A DNA stretch of 64,000 bases from NCBI GenBank assembly GCA_946965045.2, contig OX337234.1, positions 310,001-374,000 on the forward strand. The letters are read 5' to 3'. This document shows positions 52,896 through 62,911 of the stretch, in pieces. The translations under genes were made by a program, and so were the position numbers. The stretch comes from Epithemia pelagica. Taxonomy: Eukaryota; Bacillariophyta; Bacillariophyceae; Surirellales; Surirellaceae. Under the pieces are notes generated by a model. The model was not told the DNA's origin and ran no database searches. It saw only the letters and a list, made by a program, of their open reading frames with translations. Each line of letters begins with the position of its first letter. Position 1 is the stretch's first letter.

Positions 52896-54142
52896 TGCGT
52901 TTTTTTGTGGAACAGGTCAAAAAGGTCGTTATTCTACGAGAAGCGCTTTCTTTTTTGTGGCATAAAGACACGTTTTGGTGGGTGCACATTGTTCCCTCCA
53001 AGGAACAAGATGTGTTATGGATGTGTTTCGACTGACTGTTTCGTTCTCGTTCCTGGAATCTTGTTGGCGTTGATTACGACTGATTCGTTGTCGTTATCCA
53101 TCGAACACAATTCGACCGATCCAAATCCATCATACATGCTATGCTGGGAAAGAAAGTCGCCGATTGGAAGGGAAAGAAGCGGAGCGTTGAGAAGACACAT
53201 TTCGACGGATCAGACAAGAGGTGCTGATTCGCACTGTATCCCAGGCAGGCGTGACATGTGCTCGTTGAACTGTCCGAATGAGTCGACTGCCTTTTCAGCG
53301 GACAACGGCGCTTGATTCGTCTCCGAGGGCATTTCGGGGGACGACCTGGACCGAACATATCCACAGCTTTGCCACCTCCGAAATCCACCATGATGGCCTT
53401 CTGAGCGCCGTCAAATACATCTTCCATCTCGGTTGCTTCTTCGGCACAATCAATAACCACCCCGACAGGGACATGTTCGCCACCAACGCATCTCGACCAA
53501 CGTCTTTACCACCACCCTTTCCAAAAACACTTTTATTCTTGCTCCCTTTTCCACCACCACAGTCATGATTGCTTCTTCTTTTTCCTCCCTCCTCCTCCTT
53601 CGTTCCAACAGTAGCCAAAACGGTCCTGGGTTACCTTCCAACAAGTGCTAGAATAAGAATGGTTGGCATCGATGCCCTGTAGACTTTCATGATGATGTCC
53701 CGTTTGTTTCACTCTTGTTGGGAAATCTACCTACCAGGTTGTGTTTCACAAGAATAAATGTCTGATGGCTCGTCACCGCAAGTAGTGATTGTCCCTAACG
53801 CCTCGTTCGAAGGGGTCTTGTTGCTTTGTTCATTCAGGTATTGAACATTGGTGCCATCGCCTTCTCAATTCTTTTGCTACAATGATCCATCGTCCATACC
53901 ATTTGTCCACCATATAGAGAATATGCAATCACAGCTCTCGTCGTCATCAGCAATCTTGCAGGTATCTACCAGCCAAGAACACATTCGTCTCTGTCCCGTG
54001 CTGCGCATACCGCCATGGTCATTCGTCATGCATCATTCCGCGTTTTTGTTGCGGTGGGGCGTGGGGAATTGGGGATGCCCCCACCGGATAGGAGGACAGA
54101 CAGACACCAGCCGCATGATCATCACCCTGCCGGCGTGCGCAT
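52896..54142. other. Copy 10 leader and relics, left flank of the hAT element
   Basis: Leader to ~53250; relic segment (53355-53530, with MEDVFDGAQKA on the minus strand); signal-peptide relic near 53690 (stop after LVGR); Cys-rich relic piece at 53860-53975 (minus, CSWLVDTCKIADDDESCDC); then the hAT target at 54135-54142. Confidence 0.5.
54135..54142. repeat. hAT target-site duplication, left
   Basis: GTGCGCAT, directly before the terminal repeat, repeated exactly at 61067-61074. Confidence 0.93.
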
Positions 54143-54156
54143 CAGGGTGTGGAAGT
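54143..54156 (+). repeat. hAT terminal inverted repeat, left
   Basis: CAGGGTGTGGAAGT; the CAGGG start is common in hAT elements. Perfect match to the complement of the right end. Confidence 0.93.
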
Positions 54157-54849
54157 TGGAAAATCAGCCATTAGACTTAACTTCCCAACTAATAATTCAT
54201 TAGACAGTTTACTGTGATGCGACTTGTACCCACTAGTTAATGCAACATGTATGATTAACTTAACTTAAACTAATCAAATCACAAAACCACGATACAGAAT
54301 GAACTTGCAACTAATAGTCTAACACGACTAAGGTACTAACTTGACTAGATTAAATATGGTTCCAAAACCTGCAACTTAACTTAGACTAACTTTGAAAGTC
54401 GTAGTTTCTTTTCTGAGTATGCAACTAGACTAAACAAGTCCAAGTTGCAACTTTGCCCCTTGTAATTAAACTTCATCCCTCTGTCACCTCCATAGTTACA
54501 ACTATTAGTTGCAACTTCTTTGTTGTCGTAGTCACAAACAACAACTTTTATTCAGAGGAACCATTCACTCTTATCTGTTTCTACGTATTTATTCACACTC
54601 TTCCTGCACATATTTACCAATATCACTCCCAGAGGAGTAGAACGTTCACGACTCACGACAGAGGTTCAACCAACACTCACAACTCACAACTCTTAACCTC
54701 TCAACATTCACCAATCCACTGTCACCTGTCACCTTTACCTCTGTTCCTTTCCATCAACGACACAACCTTCAGTTTTCCTGCCCTTCTCATTTCTCATTGC
54801 CACTATTATTTCCCCATCCTCAACCCCATGCATCTTATATTCAAGTACA
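54157..54849. promoter_or_regulatory. Left subterminal region with repeated TTGCAACT-like motifs; glycosylase promoter/leader
   Basis: AT-rich. AACTTGCAACTAA, AACTTAACTTAGACTAA and related motifs recur in both orientations, e.g. near 54306, 54370, 54421, 54440 and 54506. From ~54600 the sequence is CA-rich and likely the 5' leader of the glycosylase gene. The TATTTATTC at 54585 is a possible core element. Binding function is inferred from position. Confidence 0.55.
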
Positions 54850-56691
54850 ATGGAAGCATCAGATGACCGTACCATCAACCTCGATGTGACTTGTCACCAA
54901 GTCATCACTGTGACCCATATTCCAATGTCGTTCATGACCATGATGCTAGAGGACTCAACTTTGTTAACCACTCCCTTGGAAAAGGCGACACAAGACTTGG
55001 CAATGGAGAACATAAAAGATGTGGTGTTGCTGTGGCTTACCCGGTACAATGGAAGTCTGCACTACCAACAAGTCGACTATCCATCCAACACAAGCCACCC
55101 TTGTTTATCTCCCAGTCGCATGTCATTCGAAAGCTTACTGAACACTGTCTGTCGAATAGTGTTTACGGGTCTGTATTCCCAAGAAGATGACTCATTCCAA
55201 GTCACATACGAGATGAACCCCCCCACCGACGACCTCCCCTTCATCTCCATTGAAGGAAAATGCCGACCAATATTTTCTTTGCCTTCCTCCAATGGTCTCA
55301 GAGCTTTTCAAAAATTCAATGCCAATTACCATCAGCAAAACAACTACACTAAACTTTCCGTGGAATGGAATCTTCTAACCTGGATGACCCGACACAATGC
55401 CAGAATCCAGGTTAGAAATTCCTTTGACCTACGGACAGAGTGTCCTATTTGTATTAGTCCAAGCATCGACATCGTTGTTGAGGACATTGTTGCGCATACT
55501 AAGAAGAGCACGAAGGAGGACGACCGTTACTCAATGAAACTGGATACAACAACGTCCCCTCCTCCTATTGATACAAGTCCTCCATCAACTCCAGTTGCCA
55601 AAGCTTCTCAATCTACCATGGGCCCAAATAGCAACAACGCTTCTACTTCTGTCACCCATGAATATTGGGCTTCTTCTCCTGTCATTGATGAATATTGGAC
55701 CAAGCGACAATTTTCCCCCACTGCCCATGTCTTGACTCGGCAAAGAAAAACTGTTCTCTGCCATGCTTTATTGCAATCATGTTCCGCCAAGGAACAGATA
55801 GTCTATGGCGACAGACACATGCCTGGGACACCTGCAATTACCAAACCTGTCATGACCAGAATGTTTCGCCCTTCCATCCCCATTAGAAACCAATCCACAA
55901 TTGATTCCCGGCTGTTTTTACTTGATATTCTTTCCCATTTACGTCGGTATTTCCTTCAGTCTGGTTTGGAAGCCCCCAGAGACACATGGTCCGAATGGAT
56001 TACCAACAATATGTCGGAATATGAAGACTCTGACCCAGCCTTCATGTGTCTCATTGTTATCTTGATGAGCTCGGCCACATCAGATCAAAGTCTCTCTCAA
56101 GTGATCCCTCGCTTATTCCAATCGGGCATCACTAGTGCACAAGGAACAATTGAAGTGTCTACATATTTTGGGATGGATGTTTTCTGTAGTTTGTTTGCAG
56201 AAACAGGACGGTATCGTGTCAATGCGGAACGCATAGTCAACGCCGCGGACTATTTCGTCCAGCGACACAAAGGTCGCATTCCTAAAGACATTTCCCTTAC
56301 TGAGCTTATGACCTTACCTGGAATTGGCCACAAGACGGGAACAATCATTCTACAAACGGCATTTGGCCGGACGGAAGGAATTCCCTCAGATATTCATGTT
56401 ATCCGATCAACTAAGGTTCTCAATTGGACAGAGTCTCATATCAATGACGGCATGGAATGCTCTTTGAACCTTCAATCATGGCTTCCTAAAGAACGATGGG
56501 AGGAAATCAATCCTTTATTTGGTTCTCTAGGACAACTACTTAACAAACCACAGACCAGAAGCAAGTGCCAAGAACAAATGGAGTCTTTTATTGTGGCTCA
56601 CTCTCATGACAAATCCGAATCTAAATCTCCAGCGAATCTTCGCCATCTCAAGTATTTCTTTCTGCAGTTGATAAAAGAATATACTAAATGA
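54850..56691 (+). CDS. Endonuclease III-like HhH-GPD DNA glycosylase inside the hAT element
   Basis: 613 residues, single exon, ATG at 54850. The C-terminal third (~390-575) follows endonuclease III closely: LIVILMSSATSDQSLSQVIP (helix with the LLSAQATD-like motif), NAERIVNAADYF, then the helix-hairpin-helix LPGIGHKTGTIILQTAFG and PSDIHVIR. The Lys of GHKTG and the Asp of PSDIHV match the catalytic Lys120 and Asp138 of E. coli Nth, so base excision activity is possible. The four-Cys iron-sulphur loop after this domain is not present (only SKCQEQ). The N-terminal ~390 residues are unrecognised, with a Pro/Ser/Thr-rich linker at ~225-290. In plants, DME/ROS1 glycosylases of this superfamily remove 5-methylcytosine. 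Whether this one does is unknown. Confidence 0.82.
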   Translation: MEASDDRTINLDVTCHQVITVTHIPMSFMTMMLEDSTLLTTPLEKATQDLAMENIKDVVLLWLTRYNGSLHYQQVDYPSNTSHPCLSPSRMSFESLLNTVCRIVFTGLYSQEDDSFQVTYEMNPPTDDLPFISIEGKCRPIFSLPSSNGLRAFQKFNANYHQQNNYTKLSVEWNLLTWMTRHNARIQVRNSFDLRTECPICISPSIDIVVEDIVAHTKKSTKEDDRYSMKLDTTTSPPPIDTSPPSTPVAKASQSTMGPNSNNASTSVTHEYWASSPVIDEYWTKRQFSPTAHVLTRQRKTVLCHALLQSCSAKEQIVYGDRHMPGTPAITKPVMTRMFRPSIPIRNQSTIDSRLFLLDILSHLRRYFLQSGLEAPRDTWSEWITNNMSEYEDSDPAFMCLIVILMSSATSDQSLSQVIPRLFQSGITSAQGTIEVSTYFGMDVFCSLFAETGRYRVNAERIVNAADYFVQRHKGRIPKDISLTELMTLPGIGHKTGTIILQTAFGRTEGIPSDIHVIRSTKVLNWTESHINDGMECSLNLQSWLPKERWEEINPLFGSLGQLLNKPQTRSKCQEQMESFIVAHSHDKSESKSPANLRHLKYFFLQLIKEYTK

Positions 56692-56793
56692 CTGTCAATA
56701 TATTATATTTACCAAAATGCACTGCGATTATGGATGTATAGTTTCCGTGACGTTTCTTCCATTGTCACCTTCAGTGACGTTCGTGGTCGGAGA

Positions 56794-59700
56794 TCAACTG
56801 GTACCGTCATTGTCCGCACTTGAGACTTCCTTCTCTGCAAGTCTTGGGCTTCTTCTCGTTGGCGAGTCGTTTGGGGTTGGGGGTGGTTTGCGATTGTCTT
56901 TCTTGCGTGGTGTTCTAACCACAGTTCTTGCGAGTGCCTCAGAGAGTGAATTCTGCTTCGTCCGTTTCCTTCCTTTTTGAATAGTTGAAGAGGCTTTACG
57001 TTTCCCACTATCTCCTTTCGTGCCTTCATTGGCATTTGCAACGGGCAGACTAGCAACAGTCTTCTCCAACGCGGTTTGTTGAATGAGTTCATTCTTTCTT
57101 TCCTGGATGGCTTCTTTTAACGCCGTGTCAGAATCTTCCTTGTCTTCGTCATCGTCGTAAGGAGCAACAACTTTTCGATCCAAAGCCTCTAGTTGGTCTT
57201 CATCTCGTTGATCGTCTACCAGATCAACCAATTCGACGTCGTCCCATGTCGCATCGCTCACAACTGTCTTCTTATCAACCTTTTTGACCGACTTGAACTT
57301 GTAACTTGTTTCCGCCTCTATGCCGTGGGCACCAATAGTTCCGGACAGTTCGTAGAGTTCCAGCTTCGACGTTGCTCGTAGTACCGTTTCCATCCGAGTC
57401 ATATCGGATTGTGTCGGTGTGGCTTTTTCCAGTGGGACAACAGGAACTTGTGTTCCTGCTGCCGGGGTGCGTTGTTGTGCGGTCTGTTGTACCTGACTGA
57501 CTTCTTCCCCTTTAGATTCCTGGCTGAGATCTATCACCTTCTTTGCTTGGCGGCCACTGGCTGCCTTTTTTTCGTCGGAGGTCGCGCCTTGTTTGAGTAG
57601 CTCTTCATTCTTGACAATCTCAGAGCGCACCTCCCTTGTAATACTTTCCATAGTGCGCATTTCAAAGTTCTTGTCTAGTTGGCGTCTCATTAAGGGATTC
57701 CTATCCATGAACGACGACCGAGAGAACACGCGTTCCTGGAATGCGTTTGTCGCAGGTTTCGATATCCAAATCAAGGCACTAGGAAAGAGTTTGGGGAATA
57801 GCATCTTGTTGTCGGACCACCATTTCAAGACGTCAAAATATTTCCCAACGACATGGAAATAGTGTTCCGTACAGGCCAACTTGAATTCTTGTTGTTTTTC
57901 AGGGTTCCACGAACCAGATAGTTTCAGAAATGCGGCAGTGGGATACTGGCGAATCAAGTCCTCCCAGGATCCATGGACAACGTTCTCGCAAAATTCGAGA
58001 TAGCGTCCGAACTGTTCATCACACATCTTGTATAGCTTGGCTCTATCAACTTGGTCATCTGTACTGGTACTTGTCGCCGTCGCCTCCATTAGTGCAGCAT
58101 TTTCTTTCTCCTTGGTGATGCGATGTGTCTTGAAGATGTTAAAGCAGTCCATTACATTCGAGACAGCTTTTGGGACTGAAGACTCTTCCTCTTTGTCCTC
58201 GATGATCTCCACAGGTGTACTTTCCTTTTGTTGTTCACGTTCCTGCTGATTCGACTTGGATTGGGGATTGGTGCCATTCTTCTTTGGCTGCGAGAACTTG
58301 CGGACAATGTCCATCACAAATTCTTTCCGAATCCGTTTAAGACTCTCATCGTCGTAAACATTTATGGTTTTCAGTATGTTGGGACCATAAGATGCAAGGA
58401 AAGGATGTCCACACATGGCGTGTTCAGCGTGGGAGTCATGGCCTTCCTCAATGTAGTTTGTATATTCCACAAGTACTCGCTCGATCAACAATTGACTCTT
58501 TTCTGACAATTTGTCGTATGTTACAATGTCTCGATACGATTGAAGCTTGGCGATGGTGAGACTATCATCCCATGGGCGTGCATTAGGCCCAGTAACAGTC
58601 AACACGGGCACTCCCTTATCTTTCATAACTTCCACACAATGCTTACTGGTGAAGATTTCCAGCAATGAACAAGCCGATGCAGAAGGGTCGTCAACTTGGA
58701 GTGACATGGAGACTTGTTTGAGTGGGGCCAAGATTCCCTCGAATTCGGCCAAGAGCTGCCAGTCCTCTTCAGAGGGATAATGTTTAATGAATTCGTCGTC
58801 CTTGTACTCAAATTGCTCTTTTGCATACATATCCGTTACAAATTTGTTCCGGAATAGGTCATGAAAGGTAATGATGCAGCCTCCAACACGGGTTGTATTT
58901 GGCATAGAGACTTTGATGACCTTCCTCCCATGTTTTAGGGCGTAGGAACGTATCTTTTCAAATCTTTTGGCACGCGAACTCATCATCCATGCTGCAAATT
59001 TGAAGAATTTTCTATAAACAGTCATGAATTCCTCGTTACTGTCCACCACTTCGCCTTTTTTTTTCCGGACTGCCAGACCTGTGGAGTGTTTCAAGATCAG
59101 TTCGGCCCTGTGCATGTCGCACTTGCCGCCTGTCTTATTACCCACTATATACTTTCCAGCCAACACGGCGGAGTTCGTGTTGTCATTCACGGAGGCAGAG
59201 AGGTCTTGTTGCGTAAAGCCGACAGCGTTGAGGATTGATGAGGTGTGGTCGGCTACTTGTTTTGCTGTATGACCCTTTGTTGAGCAAAGGCCAATCGGGA
59301 GTCTGTAAGATTTACAGTTCCGAGGATCGGTGAACATCAAACAAACCCCAAGGACATCCTTGTCATTTCCCTGCCAGATGTCGTGTGTTATCGTAGAAAA
59401 GGCGATGGGTTTGTTGCATAGATCATGGTACGCTTGTCGTACGTTTTCTCCAAGTTCCGTAACGGTCTTGAGAAAATCATTGTAGGACTCCAATCTCATC
59501 CGAGTGATTGCTTTGTTGCTTATGGAACAGTCCTTTTCCTTGAGCTTTGGGGCGTTGGCAATTGCACACTTAAGAAGATCTCTAAACGATTCCTTCTCAA
59601 CAGTTGATGCCGGGAAACCACAGTCATTCACGAACTTATAAATTGACTGATGAAACATTACTCTGGCATCTTGTTTGCTAACCATTGTGCCAGAATACAT

Positions 59701-60459
59701 GGAAATGGGTTGTTGAGTAGGGTCGGTTGCAACAGAGGCAGTATCTTCCACGACTTCGGGGTGGTATTTACCAAAGTGTGTGCTGATGTTGGACGAAAGG
59801 CCTCTGCCAAGACCAAGGAGACATTTGTCGAGACTAACAGTCGGGTCGTTGAAGCAATGTGGACAAACAACAAGCTTCTTTACAATGGAATGATAGCCAT
59901 CGTTCATTTCTTTGTCTTCATCAGAAGCTGACTCTAACAATTGCAGACACGAAAATTAACCTGGCATTTTCCCCAAATTGACAGCGGGGTTTGATTTTAA
60001 GGTCTTCTTCGTGCTGGTCAATTTCTTGAAGTTCAGGTAACGAACTTTTCCAAAGAACGAATTTTGGAAATTTCGAAAGAGCTTCTTCGGAGGTGGACAA
60101 AACGAGACATATGATTTCTCTTGTTTGATTTCATCCTTTCGGCTTTGTGTCAAGGGTCCCTCGTCCGTAGGAGCAGGAGCAGCAACTTGTTGAGAGTTGT
60201 CTTCATTGTTGGCTGTTGTAGGAGGCGCCTGGTTTTCATTTTCTCTTTCATTGGTTGTTGTCGGTGGGTTCGTGGGTTCTTCATTGTTGTCGTCACCTCC
60301 AGTTGCTGACGATAGTCGAGCTTCTTTGGAGGATTGAGATGACTGCTGTTGATTCTTTCTTTGGGGAGCCATGGCATACATGAATGTCGCTGATGAAAGA
60401 CTGGAAACAGCAGGGGAGTTCAAATCTACTTCAATGTCCTCGATTGGCAACAAAGACAT
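56794..60459 (-). CDS. hAT transposase, one in-frame TAA between N-terminal part and core
   Basis: ATG at 60459 opens 167 codons (low-complexity, then PPPKKLFRNFQNSFFGKVRY) ending in TAA at 59956-59958. The same frame then runs 1048 codons to 56794 with no ATG at its beginning. Core features: BED-like zinc finger (CPHCFNDP ... THFGKYH); ITHDIWQGNDKDVLG (first catalytic Asp); ASVNDNTNSAVLAG (second Asp); CDMHRAELILKHSTG; and the hAT dimerisation region (LKWWSDNKMLFPKLFPSALI, PATNAFQERVFSRSSF, with Glu of QERVFS near the third acidic position). A ~300-residue acidic/basic tail follows (YDDDEDKEDSD, RRSPRLAEKE). The TAA could be removed by a phase-correct 27-base GT-AG gap (59934-59960), bypassed by readthrough, or be inactivating. 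Confidence 0.85.
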
Positions 60460-61052
60460 GTGCTTTCAACCAGAGATTGGTTGTTTGATTCCGACAGTGT
60501 CAACTGGAAAAATCACACCTCATTCGTGTGCTGTAACGCTGCAACAAGCCACAGCAGAGGTGAAGAGATTGTGTTTTGGGTTCAGTGTTAAGAGGTAAGA
60601 AAGAGGTAAGGGGCCAGTACCGATTATATCTTGTTGACTGTGTTTGTTACTGTAGGATAGTGCGAAGTGACCAAGTGTCAAGTGTCGACAGTCGACACTG
60701 ACACTAGTTGCAATGAAGTAAAATTACAACTTGATTTGGAGAATTTAGTTCTAATCTTGAGACTTGCAATTAGACTTCAGACTTCGAGTCACTAAGTGGA
60801 GACATGTAACTTGATTGAACTATGTGAGAAAATTGCAACTTGGATAATTACATTAGTGTGTGCCAATGTTCCGGTAATAAGAGCTTGTAAATAACTAAGT
60901 TGGATGGGTCCAAGTCAAGTTCGATGAAAAATGTGAGCAATTTGACTTTGTGAAAAAAGTTCGTTTGAGAAAGGCTAGTAATGTGATTTGATTTGTGAAA
61001 TTATGGTGAAAAAGTTCAAAAGTTGCAGAACTTAGAAAATTTTTCGCTAGTG
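60460..61052. promoter_or_regulatory. Right subterminal region and transposase promoter of the hAT element
   Basis: AT-rich with TTGCAACT-type motifs in both orientations (near 60707, 60727, 60765, 60833, 61021) and a GTGTCGACAGTCGACAC-like palindrome near 60681-60700. No other gene. Role inferred from position. Confidence 0.5.
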
Positions 61053-61066
61053 ACTTCCACACCCTG
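61053..61066 (-). repeat. hAT terminal inverted repeat, right
   Basis: ACTTCCACACCCTG, exact complement of the left end. Confidence 0.93.
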
Positions 61067-61074
61067 GTGCGCAT
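61067..61074. repeat. hAT target-site duplication, right
   Basis: GTGCGCAT, identical to 54135-54142. Confidence 0.93.
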
Positions 61075-61783
61075 GGAGGGTCGTTTGGGGGGAGTGTCGG
61101 GCGCGCAACGGCTCACAAATTCCAAACCCACAGCCCATCAAACCAAAAAAAGTGGCCATGGCGTCGGTGCCGTCCTCGAAATGGTTCTGTCATCCCCCCA
61201 TAAAAGAGAACATGAAGAAGATGAAGGAGAAGAAGGCGATTGCAGTGGTACGAATGGCAGAACAACCACAACAACAACAATGGCAACCGATCGAGTTCAA
61301 CGGTGGATTGTTGTGGGTCTGTTGTGTTTGTGGAGTGCCTCGATTCCCTTTCGGTATTCGTACGGAACAACAAGCACTAGGATGATTCGTACTACCACCA
61401 CACTCACTCTCACCCAATCACCACCACCACAACGACGGCAGTTGCAACCATGGTCGTCATCACCAACAACACCTCCATCCTCCTGTGGCGGCTAAGCTCA
61501 AGCAGCAAGATGAATCTCTATACATTATGGGAGAGGAAACGATATCACAGTTCCTCGGCCCAAACGGAAAACCGGCTGGCCAATGTAGGCCCCTGTCTAT
61601 CTTTGGCATATCGCATTCGATCTCTGCTGCCAGAACACAGAGACCATATCTACGATGGGACACAGTCGAACCAAAACACGACAGTCATGACAATAAAAGT
61701 ATTCATTTCCTGGCGACCAAGACCCGTCTCCACAGAACCTGTTGACACAGGGTCCGAAAGAAAAGCATGAGTGTGTTGTGCTG
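61075..61783. other. 3' flank of Kelch copy 11
   Basis: Begins with GGAGTGTCGGGCGCGCAACG, matching 50620-50650, and continues as a shortened version of the common 3' flank (61500 onward matches 29780 and 51500). Plus-strand frames with Gln/Thr runs are relics of those at 28.97-29.40 and 50.53-51.05 kb. No intact gene. Confidence 0.5.
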
Positions 61784-62911
61784 TTAGCTTGGAACTTTGC
61801 CGATCTCCAAAAAACGTGCAAAGAGCCAACTCTTCTTATCCACAAGTGACAGTGTTTCACACGAAAACTCTTCTCCACTACTGTGACTAATCACAGCAAG
61901 AGTATTCGACGAAGACACCAGGTCACAACCACCCCTCCTCTTTGTCAAGTCCGGAAGCTCCCAAACCAGGTTTCTCACAGTATCCAAAACCTCCACAGCA
62001 AATACGGATTGATAGCTGTCATCGCATCCTCCTGCAACGACAAGACAGGAGCCCACTTGGACTGCAGAAAATACAGCTCTCGACTTGTTCAAAACGAGTT
62101 TCTTGTGGACGGTCCAAGACTTTGTCGACAATGCGACAGTGGATGCGGCAGTAGGAGCATCCAACCAGCCATCAAACTCCAGGTATTCGACAGATTTCAG
62201 GCAACTGGCGAAAAGTGTTTTCCACCCACCAACAGCATAGATGCGTGGACCTACCACAGCTAAAGCAAAAGCGCTTCGACCTTCTTTCAATGGTGGCCCA
62301 GATACGACCGAATACGGATTCCCAGATGCCGTATCCAGGATCTCCACGGATGATAAGCAATTGTCGTATCCAGAAATGCATCCGCCCGTCACCACAATAA
62401 ATCTGTCGGAAACAGCGACAGCCGCGCAGCCATATCGTTTACTGGTCAAACGACAATTCAACATCTTCCATCCCGTGGAGCTGTTACTGCAAGATGATGA
62501 TGATGAAGGAAGTAAATCGCCGACATGGATACGTTCAATAGTATCCAAGGCAGTTCGGCCATTGTGTCCGCCAATGGCATAAACAGCGCCATTGCATACC
62601 ACGGAAGCAAGTCTTCTTCGTTTTTCTTGTAAAGGCGGTCCAGTTTGCCATCTTGAATCGTCAACGTTCCAGAGACTTACTGAATTTGTTGCACCATGAA
62701 CCGGCCATCCTCCCAACAAAACCACCATCTTGTCGCGGTTCATGGCTGGATGATGAACAAGAACCGACGCATGGCCCCCCATATGCCGCCCCATGAGTGT
62801 AGTCCAGTTTTCACTAGATGGCCTCCACTGTGGTTCTATTTTGTCCTTGCTGTCGGTAAAGACCAATCCTGACAACAACGCTTGTTCCTGAACCTTCATA
62901 CTTGCGGGCAT
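61784..62911 (-). CDS. Kelch-repeat protein, array copy 11
   Basis: 375 residues from the ATG at 62911 (MPASMKVQEQALLSGLVFTD), intact; the conserved second Met is at 62899. Shortened blade 1 (VVLLGGWPVHGATNSVSLWN). Blade 3 reads FIVVTGGCISGYDNCLSSVE, blade 4 GGWKTLFASCLKSVEYLEFD. The final Arg-Phe-Leu-Glu (ARFLEIGKVPS) differs from the ARLLE of the rest. Last copy of the array, on the far side of the transposon. Confidence 0.84.
   Translation of the reverse strand: MPASMKVQEQALLSGLVFTDSKDKIEPQWRPSSENWTTLMGRHMGGHASVLVHHPAMNRDKMVVLLGGWPVHGATNSVSLWNVDDSRWQTGPPLQEKRRRLASVVCNGAVYAIGGHNGRTALDTIERIHVGDLLPSSSSSCSNSSTGWKMLNCRLTSKRYGCAAVAVSDRFIVVTGGCISGYDNCLSSVEILDTASGNPYSVVSGPPLKEGRSAFALAVVGPRIYAVGGWKTLFASCLKSVEYLEFDGWLDAPTAASTVALSTKSWTVHKKLVLNKSRAVFSAVQVGSCLVVAGGCDDSYQSVFAVEVLDTVRNLVWELPDLTKRRGGCDLVSSSNTLAVISHSSGEEFSCETLSLVDKKSWLFARFLEIGKVPS

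Larger units (their letters stand above)
54143..61066. mobile_element. hAT-family DNA transposon, 6924 bp, carrying a DNA glycosylase gene
   Basis: Bounded by 14-bp perfect terminal inverted repeats (CAGGGTGTGGAAGT at 54143-54156 and its complement at 61053-61066) and an 8-bp target duplication, both typical of hAT elements. Inside are two convergent genes: an endonuclease III-like glycosylase (plus) and a hAT transposase (minus, one in-frame stop). Their stops are about 100 bp apart, and each gene is driven from its own end. Both subterminal regions (54160-54600 and 60700-61030) are AT-rich and full of TTGCAACT/AAGTTGCA-type motifs, candidate transposase-binding sites. It lies in a Kelch-array flank whose uninterrupted paralogues are at ~28806 and ~50592. 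Exact ends and target duplication suggest a fairly recent insertion. Confidence 0.93.

Noticed and set aside
54143-61066. Helitron, Mutator or CACTA origin for the large element
   Set aside because: 8-bp target duplication, CAGGG ends and hAT dimerisation motif fit hAT. Mutator would give 9-11 bp, CACTA 3 bp and Helitrons none.
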